Shown piece after piece: positions 48,765-57,384 of a DNA stretch of 64,000 bases; the first letter of the stretch is position 1, and every line of letters begins with the position of its first letter. This DNA comes from JBBWZH01 sp035544115 (GTDB lineage Bacteria; Actinomycetota; Actinomycetes; Mycobacteriales; CADCTP01). The notes beneath the pieces are model-generated. The model saw only the letters and a program-made list of their open reading frames with translations. It was not told the DNA's origin and made no database searches. The position numbers and the translations under genes were made by a program. The stretch is taken from the NCBI GenBank assembly GCA_963714145.1, contig OY970235.1, positions 4,154,001 to 4,218,000 of the forward strand. The letters are read 5' to 3'.

Positions 48765-50039
48765 ATGAAGACACGAAAGTTCGCCGCGGCGGCGGCGCTC
48801 GCCGTGGCCGCGACGGCGCTGTCGGCCTGCGGGTCCAGCGACTCCGGCGACGCGAACGGCACGATCACGCTGAAGTTCCAGAGCCTGGCGTTCCAGCAGC
48901 CGACAGTGGCCGCGTCCAAGAAGATCGTGGCCGACTGGAACGCGGCCCACCCCAAGGTGCAGGTGCAGTACATCCAGGGCAGCTGGGACTCGGTGCACGA
49001 CCAACTGGTGACGCAGTTCCAGGGCGGCAGCGCCCCGGACATCATCCACGACGAGTCGGCCGACATCGCCGGCTTCGCCAAGCAGGGCTTCCTCGCCGAC
49101 CTCACTCCGCAGATCTCCAGCCAGGTGAAGTCGAGCATCCCGGACGGTGTCTGGCAGACGGTGTCCGGCGACGGCAAGATCTACGCCGGGCCGACGCTGC
49201 TGCAGTCCTATGTGGTCTTCGTCAACACCGACCTGCTCCAGCAGGCCGGGGTGGCCCTGCCGAGCGGCCCCACGCTGAGCTGGGACGCGTTCCAGACGAT
49301 GGCGAAGCAGCTGACCAAGCCGAAGCAGTACGGGCTGGGCTGGGGACTCAAGTCGCCCACCGCGACCGTGCTGAACCTGGGCCTGAACTTCGACGGCAAG
49401 TTCTTCTACACCGAGGGCGACAAGACCACGGTGAAGGTGGACGCCGGCGAGCAGGAGGTGCCGCGGCGGATCCACGACATGATCTACACGGACAAGTCGA
49501 TCGACCCGACCTCGGTCACCCAGAGCGGCGGCGACGTGCTGCCGGGCTTCTACGCCGGCAAGTACGCGATGACCGTCCAGGGCAGCTACGCGGCGCAGCA
49601 GATCGTCGCCGACGCGAAGCCCTCGTTCCACTGGGCGGTGCTGCCGATCCTCGCCGGCACCTCGGCACACCAGGCGGCCAACCCGCAGACGCTGTCGGTC
49701 TCGGCGCAGAGCAAGCACGTCACCGAGGCGGCCCAGTTCGTCGACTTCTTCCTATCGGCCGACAACCTGGCGGCGGTGGCTCAGGGCGACTGGCTGATCC
49801 CGACCTCGTCCGCCGCCCAGGCGGCGGTGGCGGCGAAGACCGGCGGCAAGGACGGTTGGACCGCGACGCTGGCGACCGGCGCCCAGCTGACCGAGGCACC
49901 CTTCCAGCAGGTCGACAACTATCCGAAGTGGAAGGACCAGGTCGCCACCCCGACGCTGCAGCAGTACTTCGCGAACAAGATCGACCTGGCTACGCTGGGT
50001 ACCAAACTCACCGACGGCTGGAACCAGGTCGGCGGCTGA
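48765..50039 (+). CDS. Carbohydrate ABC transporter substrate-binding lipoprotein
   Basis: 424 residues, ATG directly after GGAGG. Lipoprotein signal ALAVAATALSACGSS (Cys near 22). The extracellular solute-binding protein family 1 pattern is present: DWNAAHPKVQVQYIQGSWDSVHDQLVTQFQGGSAPDIIHDESADIAGFAKQGFLADL, then YAGPTLLQSYVVFVNTDLLQQAG and GDVLPGFYAGKYAMTVQGSYAAQQI. Ligand class is a sugar or glycoside. A hairpin right after its stop may favour higher expression of this gene than of the enzymes. Confidence 0.9.
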   Translation: MKTRKFAAAAALAVAATALSACGSSDSGDANGTITLKFQSLAFQQPTVAASKKIVADWNAAHPKVQVQYIQGSWDSVHDQLVTQFQGGSAPDIIHDESADIAGFAKQGFLADLTPQISSQVKSSIPDGVWQTVSGDGKIYAGPTLLQSYVVFVNTDLLQQAGVALPSGPTLSWDAFQTMAKQLTKPKQYGLGWGLKSPTATVLNLGLNFDGKFFYTEGDKTTVKVDAGEQEVPRRIHDMIYTDKSIDPTSVTQSGGDVLPGFYAGKYAMTVQGSYAAQQIVADAKPSFHWAVLPILAGTSAHQAANPQTLSVSAQSKHVTEAAQFVDFFLSADNLAAVAQGDWLIPTSSAAQAAVAAKTGGKDGWTATLATGAQLTEAPFQQVDNYPKWKDQVATPTLQQYFANKIDLATLGTKLTDGWNQVGG

Positions 50040-50048
50040 TGACGGGCG

Positions 50049-50076
50049 GGGGCTCCCGCCGCGCCGTGGGAGCCCC
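50049..50076 (+). terminator. Intra-operon hairpin after the binding-protein gene
   Basis: Perfect 9-bp stem ggggctccc / gggagcccc with a 10-nt loop between the lipoprotein and the first ADP-ribosylglycohydrolase gene. Such partial terminators or mRNA stabilisers are common after binding-protein genes. Confidence 0.5.
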
Positions 50077-50100
50077 AGCGAGTTCGTTCCCGGGAGACCA

Positions 50101-51393
50101 ATGAACCGGCTCGAAGACAAGGCGGTCGGCTGCCTGGTCGGATCCGCCGTCGGTGACGCGCTCGGTGGCGCCACCGAGGGCTGGTCGCCGGCGCAGATCC
50201 AGGACCGGTACGGCGGCTGGGTGGACGGGGTGGTGCCACCGTTCCACCCGGACTGGCGGGAGGCCCGCCCGATCGCGCCGTACCACAAGGGGGACGGCCA
50301 CATCACCGACGACACCCTGATGACCCACGCGCTGGTCGAGGTCTACGCCAAGCGCCGGGACCACCTGGACGCCTACGCCGTCGCCACCGACCTGGTGCCG
50401 CTGCTGATCACCAGCAAGCGCTGGATCCCGGAGCTGGAGCAGGAGGCGCTGCTGCTGAGCCGCGTCTTCCTGGCGGAGAAGTGGCTGGTGGCCCGGCTGC
50501 ACTACGGGCACGTGGACCCGCGGGAGGCGGGTGTCGGCAACATCGTCAACTGCGGCGCGGCGATGTACGCGGCCCCGATCGGGATCGCCAACGCGGCGAA
50601 CCCGGATGCCGCCTACGCCGAGGCGATCGACCTGGCCGGTGCGCACCAGTCCAGCTACGGCCGGGAGGCCGCCGGGGTGTACGCCGCGGCGGTGGCGGCG
50701 GCGATGACCGTCGGGGCGACGCCGGGGTCCATAGTGGACACCTGCCTGGCGCTGGCCCGGGACGGCACCCGGGCGGCGATCGACGCGGTCCAGGGCGTCG
50801 CGGCGGGGCTGGCGGACCCGGCCGCGGCGGTACCCGCGCTGCGGGCGGCGGTCGCGCCGTTCGACCCGGTGGGTCCGGACTACCGCAACCCCGGCCTAGA
50901 TGCCCGCCGGCCCAGCCGGACCCGGTCCATCGAGGAGCTGCCGGTCGCGCTCGGCATGCTGCTGGTCGCCCGCGGCCGGTACCGGGACGCGGTCCTCGGC
51001 GCGGTCAACTACGGCCGGGACGCCGACTCGATCGCCAGCATGGCCGGCGGGATCTGCGGTGCGCTCGGTGGTTCCGCCGCCGTGCCGGCGTCCTGGCGGG
51101 AGCAGGTGTCCGCCGCCAGCCGGCTGGATCTCGAGGCGGCCGGGCGGGTGATGGCCGAGGTCGCGACCGAGATCTTCAGCAGGGACGAGCAGCGACGGCG
51201 CGCGCACGCGGCTGCGTTCGCTGAGTTGGCTGAGCCGACTGAGTTGGCTGGGCTGGCTGAGCCGGCTGGGCTGGCTGGGTTGGCTGGGCTGGCTGGGCCG
51301 GCTGGGCCGGCATTGCCGATTGAAGCCGAGGCGACCGAGCCGGCCGAGCCGACCGGGCGGCGCGGCGGCGATGGGCCCGGGCAATGCGGCTGA
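50101..51393 (+). CDS. ADP-ribosylglycohydrolase-family enzyme 1
   Basis: 430 residues, ATG start after a GGGAG site. DraG/ARH fold: GCLVGSAVGDALGGATEGWS at the N-terminus, metal ligands in HITDDTLMTHALVE, and C-terminal GRDADSIASMAGGICGALGGS. These Thr/Asp residues hold two Mg ions and hydrolyse N- or O-glycosidic bonds to ribose. The sugar-operon setting suggests a small-molecule riboside or related glycoside rather than modified protein. The last 55 residues are an Ala/Gly/Leu/Pro/Glu tail built of repeats (AGLAEPAGLAG). Overlaps the next gene by 10 bp. Confidence 0.88.
   Translation: MNRLEDKAVGCLVGSAVGDALGGATEGWSPAQIQDRYGGWVDGVVPPFHPDWREARPIAPYHKGDGHITDDTLMTHALVEVYAKRRDHLDAYAVATDLVPLLITSKRWIPELEQEALLLSRVFLAEKWLVARLHYGHVDPREAGVGNIVNCGAAMYAAPIGIANAANPDAAYAEAIDLAGAHQSSYGREAAGVYAAAVAAAMTVGATPGSIVDTCLALARDGTRAAIDAVQGVAAGLADPAAAVPALRAAVAPFDPVGPDYRNPGLDARRPSRTRSIEELPVALGMLLVARGRYRDAVLGAVNYGRDADSIASMAGGICGALGGSAAVPASWREQVSAASRLDLEAAGRVMAEVATEIFSRDEQRRRAHAAAFAELAEPTELAGLAEPAGLAGLAGLAGPAGPALPIEAEATEPAEPTGRRGGDGPGQCG
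51219..51310. repeat. Short in-frame repeats at the end of ARH-family gene 1
   Basis: Units of 9-18 bp near ctgagttggctgagccg / ctgggctgg encode the low-complexity tail, probably not part of the fold. Confidence 0.75.
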
Positions 51394-52766
51394 CCTGGGT
51401 GCAGCCGGAGGACCTGCTGCCGCACGAGTTGGTGCAGAGCGCGGCCGAGGGCCGGGAGGTGACGGCCGTGGCCGAGCGTTGGCGGGCCGCCGGCGGGAAC
51501 ATCGTGCCGCCGCGCGACGGCGCCTCCGAGCCGCCGGCCGGCCCGGCGCTGCGCCGGCTCGCCCGGGTGCTGCTGGACGAACTCGACGCGCTGCCGGCGG
51601 CGGACGCCGGCGACGCCGTCCCGGCGGCAGTCCCGGCACTGGCACTGCCGCCGGCCGCGGCCTCGCTGCTCGACCGCGTGACCGGTGGCTGGCTCGGCCG
51701 GGCCGCCGGGTGCCTGCTCGGCAAGCCGGTGGAGAAGATCCCCCGCGACGGCATCCGGGAGATCCTCACGGCTACCGGCCGGTGGCCGCTGGCCGGCTAC
51801 TTCACCGCGGCCGGCCTGCCGGCCGACGTGGCCCGGCGCTGGCCGTGGAACCGGCGCAGCCGATCCAACAGCCTGGCCGAGAACATCGACGGGATGCCGG
51901 AGGACGACGACCTGAACTTCTCCATGCTGGCGTTGCGGTTGCTGGAGCGGCACGGCCACCGGTTCGACACCTCGGACGTCGCCGCGGCGTGGCTCGCCGA
52001 TCTGCCGGCGGGCCGGGTGTTCACGGCCGAGCGGGCCGCGTACCGCAACCTGCTCGACGGCCTCGCGCCACCGGACACGGCGACCGTCCGCAACCCATTC
52101 CGGGAGTGGATCGGCGCGGCGATCCGGGCCGACGTCTACGGCTGGGCCTGCCCCGGCGACCCGGCGGCCGCCGCCCGGCTGGCCCGCACCGACGCCCGGC
52201 TCAGCCATGTCCGGGCCGGCGTGCACTGGGCGATGGCGGTGGCCGCGATGACCGCGACCGCCTGCGTCACCGACGACCTGGACACGGTGCTGGCGCAGGC
52301 GCTCGCCGTGCTGCCGGCGACCGGCCCGCTGCCGGCCGCGCTCCGCCGCGGTGTCCAATTGGGACGGTCCGATGTGGACGCTGAGGCGGCCCTGGACGCG
52401 CTGTACGCCGACTACGGTCACCTGCACTGGGTGCACAGCGTCAACAACGCCGCGCTGGTCGCGTTCGCGCTGACCCGCGGCCGGGGCGACTTCGCCGCCA
52501 GCGTCTGCCTGGCGGTGACCGGTGGCTGGGACACCGACTCCGACGGCGCCACCGTCGGTGCGGTCTGCGGCACGCTGCGCGGGGCCGCCGGTGTGCCCGA
52601 CTCCTGGGTGCGGCCGCTGCGCGACCGGGTCGCGTCCAGCCTGCCCGGCTTCGACGGCGCCAGCCTCACTGACCTGGCCCGGCGCACGGTGGCCGTAGCG
52701 CAGCACTCTCACACCGCGCGGGCCGAGGCAACCGGGGCCGCCGAGGCAGCTGGGGCAACGGGATGA
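51384..52766 (+). CDS. ADP-ribosylglycohydrolase-family enzyme 2
   Basis: 460 residues starting inside the previous gene. The first 90 residues are a distinct region (MRLTWVQPEDLLPHELVQSAAEGREV). The ARH fold follows: GGWLGRAAGCLLGKPVEKIPRDGIREIL, metal motif MPEDDDLNFSMLALRLLE (Asp-rich in place of TDD) and GGWDTDSDGATVGAVCGTLRGA. Enzymes 1 and 2 are only distantly alike, so two different bonds or substrates are likely. Its stop overlaps the kinase start (ATGA). Confidence 0.85.
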   Translation: MRLTWVQPEDLLPHELVQSAAEGREVTAVAERWRAAGGNIVPPRDGASEPPAGPALRRLARVLLDELDALPAADAGDAVPAAVPALALPPAAASLLDRVTGGWLGRAAGCLLGKPVEKIPRDGIREILTATGRWPLAGYFTAAGLPADVARRWPWNRRSRSNSLAENIDGMPEDDDLNFSMLALRLLERHGHRFDTSDVAAAWLADLPAGRVFTAERAAYRNLLDGLAPPDTATVRNPFREWIGAAIRADVYGWACPGDPAAAARLARTDARLSHVRAGVHWAMAVAAMTATACVTDDLDTVLAQALAVLPATGPLPAALRRGVQLGRSDVDAEAALDALYADYGHLHWVHSVNNAALVAFALTRGRGDFAASVCLAVTGGWDTDSDGATVGAVCGTLRGAAGVPDSWVRPLRDRVASSLPGFDGASLTDLARRTVAVAQHSHTARAEATGAAEAAGATG

Positions 52767-53716
52767 GTATCAGCAGCGGACCGGCGCGGGCCGGGCGGGT
52801 CACTGTGCTCGGTAGCTGCAACCTCGACCTGGTGCTGCCGGTGGCGCGGATCCCCGGCCCGGGCGAGACCGTGCTCGCGGCCGAGCTGTCCCGGGTGCCC
52901 GGTGGCAAAGGGGCCAACCAGGCGGTGGCGGCGGCACGGGCCGGCGCCGGCTGCCGGATCGTCGGGGCGGTCGGCCGGGACGACGCCGGCCGGCTGCTCC
53001 GCTCGGCCCTGGTCGAGTCCACTGTGGACGTCAGCGGGCTGCGCGAGCTGGACGTGCCGACCGGCCTCGCGGTCGTCACTGTCGCCGCGGACGGGGAGAA
53101 CGCGATCGTGGTGGCCGCCGGGGCCAACGCCGAGCTGGCCCCGCTGCTGGCTGCCGACCTCGCCAGCATCGCCGGCGCCGCCGTCCTGCTCGTCCAGCTG
53201 GAGGTGCCGCTGGATGCCGTCCGGGCCGGCGCGGCCGCGGCCCGGGCGGCCGGCGCGCTGGTGCTGCTCAACGCCGCACCGGCCCGGCCACTGCCGGCCG
53301 ACCTGCTGGGCCTGGTCGACCTGCTGGTGGTCAACGAGCACGAGGCCGCCGCGCTGGCCGGGCTGCCGGGGGCGGATCCGGACCAGGCGGCGCAGCGGCT
53401 GGTGCGGTCCGTCCCGGCCGTCGTGGTCACCCTCGGCGCGGCCGGCTCGCTCTACCGCACCGCCGGCGGCCACGCCGAGCGCGTTCCGGCGGTTCCGGCC
53501 CGGGTGCTGGACACCACCGGCGCCGGCGACACCTTCTGCGGGGTGCTCGCCGCGGAGCTGGCCGCCGGCCGCCCGGTCGGGCCGGCGATCCGGTGGGCCT
53601 CCGCGGCGGCGTCGCTGGCCGTCGAAGCGGCCGGCGCGGTTCCGTCCATTCCGGACCGGGCGGCCATCGCCGAGCGCCACGCCGCGCACTTCGGCGGCGC
53701 GGGTGCGGAGCCGTGA
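52763..53716 (+). CDS. PfkB-family (ribokinase-like) sugar kinase
   Basis: 317 residues. Motif 1 GGKGANQAVAAARAGA and motif 2 DTTGAGDTFCGVLAAEL with catalytic base Asp256. The N-terminal GSCNLDLVLPVARIPGPGETV is ribokinase-like. ATP-dependent phosphorylation of ribose or a similar sugar freed by the two hydrolases is the obvious role. Coupled on both sides: ATGA overlap with enzyme 2 and GTGA overlap with the next gene. Confidence 0.9.
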   Translation: MSISSGPARAGRVTVLGSCNLDLVLPVARIPGPGETVLAAELSRVPGGKGANQAVAAARAGAGCRIVGAVGRDDAGRLLRSALVESTVDVSGLRELDVPTGLAVVTVAADGENAIVVAAGANAELAPLLAADLASIAGAAVLLVQLEVPLDAVRAGAAAARAAGALVLLNAAPARPLPADLLGLVDLLVVNEHEAAALAGLPGADPDQAAQRLVRSVPAVVVTLGAAGSLYRTAGGHAERVPAVPARVLDTTGAGDTFCGVLAAELAAGRPVGPAIRWASAAASLAVEAAGAVPSIPDRAAIAERHAAHFGGAGAEP

Positions 53717-55980
53717 CCCCGCCGGGCCAGCCGCCGGACCTGCCGGCAGGCCAGCCCCCGGACCAGCCGCCGGACCAGCCCCCGGACCAGCCAGCAGGCC
53801 AGCCGGCGGACCAGCCGCCGGACCAGCCAGCAGGCCAGCCGGCGGACCAGCCAGCAGGCCAGCCGGCGGGCCAGCCGGCGGACCTGCTCCGGCCGCGGCC
53901 GCTGGACCTGCCCACGCCGGTGCCGCTGGGGCCGGGCGCGGAGCTGACCACATTGGACGAGGCGAAGATACTGGCTGCGCCGGACGACCCGGTCCGGTGG
54001 GCGGCGTGGCGGGCGCAGCTGGAGCGGTGGCGGGCCGATGCGCGTCGCCGGCACGCCTACGCCGGCGCCGAGTACGACGACCCGGCCCGGGCATGGACCG
54101 CGGCGTGCTACGCGGTGGCCCTGGTCTGGCTGTGGGACGAGCTGCTCTATGACCCGGGCCGGAACGTGTTCACCCCGCAGCGGTTCCTGGCCGCGGCGGA
54201 CCGGGACTTCGGCGGGGTGGACGCGGTGGTGCTCTGGCACGCGTACCCGGTGATCGGGTTGGACCCGCGCAACCAGTTCGACTACTACCGCCAGGCGGGT
54301 GGGCTGGCCGAACTGGTCGCCGCGCTGCAGTCCCGCGGCGTGCGGGTGTTCTGCGACTACAACCCCTGGGACACCGGCACCGCCCGGCCCGGCCGCGGCG
54401 ATGCCGAGGAACTGGCCGCTCTGGTGGCCGATGTCGGCTTCGACGGCGTCTTCCTGGACACGCTGAAGGAGGGCGACCCGACCCTGGTCCGCACGCTGCG
54501 GCGGGCCAACCCGGCGGTGGCGCTGGAGGGCGAGTCCCGGCTGCCGCTGAACCGGGTGCCGGACCATGCGCTGTCCTGGGCGCAGTGGTTCGCCGACAGC
54601 ACCGCGCCCGGTGTGCTGCGCGCACGCTGGTACGAGCAGCGGCATCAGATGCACCACACCCGGCGCTGGAACCGGGACCACAGCGACGAGCTGCAGTCCG
54701 CCTGGATCAACGGCGGCGGCATGCTCATCTGGGAGTCGGTGTTCGGCGCCTGGGTCGGCTGGAACGCCCGCGACCGCTCGACGCTGCGGGCCATGCTGAC
54801 CGTGCAGCGCGCGGCCGGCCGGTTCCTGACCGCGGGCCGCTGGGTGCCGCTGGCCGATGTCGCGCCCGAGGCGACCGCGCACGGGGTGTACGCCAGCCGC
54901 TGGGAGCTCGCCGACTGTAGCCTGTGGACGGTGGTGAACCGGGCCGGCTCGGCCTGGGACGGCCCGCTGCTGCGACTCCCCCACCCTGCCAGCTCCCGCG
55001 GCGCGGGCCCTACCACCGCGGGCGCTACCGGCGCAGCGGGTGTAGCGGGGCCGGCCAGCGGCCGCTGGTACGACCTGCTCGCCGGCGGCGCCGCCGCGGT
55101 CACCGGCACCGCCGACGCCACGGTGGTGGCCGGCCGGCTGGCCGGGCGCGGGGTGGGCGCGCTGCTGCGGGTCCCGGCCGGTGCCGACCCGGGCCCGCTG
55201 CTGTCCACCAGCCTGGCCGACCTGCTCGCGGCGGCCCGGCGGCTCGACCACGACGACGACACGACCTTTCCCGACCGGCCGGCGCGCCGGCTGGCGGTGC
55301 CGCCGGCGCCGGCGGCGGCGGTGCCGGCCGGCGCGGCCCGGGTGCGGCCCGGCCCGCGCACCCTGCCGCTGCGCTACCGGCTGCGGGAGACCGGCTTGTA
55401 CGGCGGCGCGCCGTACGTGGAGGCGTGGAAGCCGCTACCGCCCCGGCTGCACTGCGCCGTGCACGAGACCCGGGAGGTGAGCGTGCCGGCGATCGCCGTC
55501 GACCGGTACGAGGTGAGCAACGCCGAATACGCCCGGTTCCTGGCCGGCACCGGCTACGTCCCGGCCGTGCCGGCCCGGCATCTGGCGCACTGGGTGAATG
55601 GTGCGCCGCCGGCCGGTGCCCAGGACGAGCCGGTGACCTTTGTGGACCTGGCGGATGCCCGCGCGTACGCCCGCTGGCGCGGGGCCCGGCTACCCACCGA
55701 GGACGAGTGGCAGGCCGCCGCGGCCGACGGTGTGCTGGCCCGGCGCAGCCCGCTGGTGTGGAACTGGACCGAGAGCGAGCACACCGACGGGCGGGTCCGG
55801 TTCTGCCTGCTGAAGGGCGGCAGCCGGTTCCGGGCCGAGGGCTCGGAGTGGTACCTCGACGGCGGGCCGCAGCCGCCGGAAGTGAGCGTCAAGCTGATCC
55901 TGCCCGGCGGCGGCCTGGCCCGGTCCGCCTGCGTCGGCTTCCGCTGCACGGTGGACTTGCCCGACGGAGCGGAAGGATGA
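53713..55980 (+). CDS. Glycosidase-like barrel fused to an FGE/SUMF1-like domain
   Basis: 755 residues from the GTG at 53713. Residues about 4-58 are a Pro/Gln/Asp/Ala repeat spacer without a signal peptide. Residues about 75-480 resemble a TIM-barrel hydrolase: DAVVLWHAYPVIGLDPRNQFDYYRQAGG, VRVFCDYNPWDTG, DGVFLDTLKEGD with a nucleophile-like Asp, and ALEGESRLPL with a possible acid Glu. Residues about 590-745 are formylglycine-generating-enzyme-like: VDRYEVSNAEYARFLAGTGYVP, LPTEDEWQAAAADG, VWNWTESEH, LKGGSRFR and VGFRC. The Cys pair of active FGE enzymes is not in its usual place, so the domain is probably a binding module. Activity unknown. Confidence 0.7.
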   Translation: MTPPGQPPDLPAGQPPDQPPDQPPDQPAGQPADQPPDQPAGQPADQPAGQPAGQPADLLRPRPLDLPTPVPLGPGAELTTLDEAKILAAPDDPVRWAAWRAQLERWRADARRRHAYAGAEYDDPARAWTAACYAVALVWLWDELLYDPGRNVFTPQRFLAAADRDFGGVDAVVLWHAYPVIGLDPRNQFDYYRQAGGLAELVAALQSRGVRVFCDYNPWDTGTARPGRGDAEELAALVADVGFDGVFLDTLKEGDPTLVRTLRRANPAVALEGESRLPLNRVPDHALSWAQWFADSTAPGVLRARWYEQRHQMHHTRRWNRDHSDELQSAWINGGGMLIWESVFGAWVGWNARDRSTLRAMLTVQRAAGRFLTAGRWVPLADVAPEATAHGVYASRWELADCSLWTVVNRAGSAWDGPLLRLPHPASSRGAGPTTAGATGAAGVAGPASGRWYDLLAGGAAAVTGTADATVVAGRLAGRGVGALLRVPAGADPGPLLSTSLADLLAAARRLDHDDDTTFPDRPARRLAVPPAPAAAVPAGAARVRPGPRTLPLRYRLRETGLYGGAPYVEAWKPLPPRLHCAVHETREVSVPAIAVDRYEVSNAEYARFLAGTGYVPAVPARHLAHWVNGAPPAGAQDEPVTFVDLADARAYARWRGARLPTEDEWQAAAADGVLARRSPLVWNWTESEHTDGRVRFCLLKGGSRFRAEGSEWYLDGGPQPPEVSVKLILPGGGLARSACVGFRCTVDLPDGAEG
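53722..53884. repeat. Pro/Gln-encoding tandem repeat at the start of the fusion gene
   Basis: 12- and 24-bp units such as ccggaccagccagcaggccag encode PDQPAGQPA repeats, in frame throughout. Confidence 0.85.
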
Positions 55981-55983
55981 CCC

Positions 55984-57264
55984 GTGGATGAGCCGATCGG
56001 CCCGACCACAGTGGACAGTGCTGGCCCGGCCAGCACCGTGACCACAGTGGACAGTGCTGGCACAGCGGCCAGTGCGGCTGCGCCGCTGACCGGGGTCCGG
56101 GTGCTGGAGGCGGCGACGCTGTTCGCCGGGCCGCTGGCGGCGACGTTCCTCGGCGACTTCGGCGCCGACGTGGTGAAGCTCGAACACCCGCGGCGCCCGG
56201 ACGCCGCCCGCGGCCACGGGCCGGCGAAGGACGGCGTCGGGCTGTGGTGGAAGACGATCGGCCGGAACAAGCGAACGGTCGGCCTCGACCTGTCCCACCC
56301 GTCCGGCCGCGACCTGATGCTCGACCTGGTCGAGCGGGCCGATGTGCTGGTGGAGAACTTCCGGCCGGGCACGCTGGAGCGCTGGGGATTGGGCTGGGAT
56401 GTGCTGCGCGGCCGCAATCCGCGGCTGGTGCTGGCCCGGGTGACCGCCTTCGGCCAGGACGGCCCGTACGCCGGACGCCCCGGCTTCGGCACGCTGGCGG
56501 AGGCGATGAGCGGGTTCGCGGCGATGACCGGCGAGCCGGACGGGCCGCCGACGCTGCCACCGTTCGGGCTCGCCGACGGGATCGCCGCGCTGGCCACCGC
56601 GTTCGCGGTACTCGCGGCGTTGCGCGAGCGGGACCGCAGCGGTGCCGGCCAGGTGATCGACCTCGCCATCCTGGAGCCGATCGTGATGCTGCTCGGCGGC
56701 CAGATCACCGCGTACGACCAGCTCGGCATCGTGCCGGCGCGGACCGGCAACCGGTCGGTCAACAATGCCCCGCGCAACGTCTACCGGGCTCGGGACGGCC
56801 AGTGGCTGGCCGTCTCCACCAGCTCGCAGAGCATCGCCGAGCGGGTGCTGCGCCTCGTCGGCCGGCCCGAGGTGATCAGTGCGGAGTGGTTCGGCACCGG
56901 TTCCGGCCGGGCCGCGCACGCCGACCTGCTCGACGCGGCGGTGGGCGACTGGATCGCCGCCCGGGACAGCGCGGAGGTGATCGCCACGTTCGAGGCCGCG
57001 CAGGCGGCCGTCGCGCCGGTCTACGACGTGCGCGGGCTGCTGGCCGACCCGCAGGTGCGCGCCCGCGGCACGGTGCTCACCGTGGACGACGAGGAGCTCG
57101 GCCCGGTCCGGATGCAGAACGTGCTGTTCCGGCTGTCCCGCAGCCCGGGCCGGGTCCGCTGGGCCGGCCGGCCGCCGGGCGCCGACACCGACACGGTCCT
57201 CACCGACCTGGGCATCGACCCGGTCGAGCAGGCCCGGCTCCGCACCGAAGGGATAGTCGGGTGA
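55984..57264 (+). CDS. CaiB/BaiF-type family III CoA-transferase
   Basis: 426 residues, GTG 3 bp after the previous stop. The family core begins at LTGVRVLEAATLFAGPLAATFLGDFGADVVKLEHPRRPD. KTIGRNKRTVGLDLSHPSGRDLMLDL, VLVENFRPGTLERWGLGWD and RPGFGTLAEAMSGFAAMTGEPDGPP follow. At the catalytic position the sequence is IDLAILEPIVML, with Glu where characterised transferases have Asp. The N-terminal 35 residues hold a 12-residue repeat (TTVDSAG). It moves CoA between organic acids and would activate an acid for the CitE-like lyase downstream. Confidence 0.88.
   Translation: MDEPIGPTTVDSAGPASTVTTVDSAGTAASAAAPLTGVRVLEAATLFAGPLAATFLGDFGADVVKLEHPRRPDAARGHGPAKDGVGLWWKTIGRNKRTVGLDLSHPSGRDLMLDLVERADVLVENFRPGTLERWGLGWDVLRGRNPRLVLARVTAFGQDGPYAGRPGFGTLAEAMSGFAAMTGEPDGPPTLPPFGLADGIAALATAFAVLAALRERDRSGAGQVIDLAILEPIVMLLGGQITAYDQLGIVPARTGNRSVNNAPRNVYRARDGQWLAVSTSSQSIAERVLRLVGRPEVISAEWFGTGSGRAAHADLLDAAVGDWIAARDSAEVIATFEAAQAAVAPVYDVRGLLADPQVRARGTVLTVDDEELGPVRMQNVLFRLSRSPGRVRWAGRPPGADTDTVLTDLGIDPVEQARLRTEGIVG
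56005..56060. repeat. Two 20-bp copies in the CoA-transferase 5' end
   Basis: accacagtggacagtgctgg at 56005-56024 and 56041-56060, 36 bp apart, in frame. Confidence 0.85.
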
Positions 57265-57384
57265 CGGCCGGCCCAGTGACGGCCGGCCCGGGCGAGCGAA
57301 CGTGGCTCCAGGCCGAAGGGACAGTCGGGTGACGGCCGGCCCGGGCGAGCGGACCCGGCTGCGGGCCGAAGGGGTGGTCCGGTG
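57216..57384. repeat. Triplicated caiB-citE junction
   Basis: The last ~50 bp of the CoA-transferase gene plus its stop recur twice (stop-like gtgacggccgg at 57261, 57329 and then the real citE start at 57382). Each copy would encode an xARLRTEGIVG-stop end. The original stop-start overlap (GTGA) has been pushed apart by about 120 bp. Confidence 0.75.

Noticed and set aside
52763..53716. Assigning the symbol rbsK
   Set aside because: PfkB motifs do not prove ribose as the substrate, so no symbol was given.
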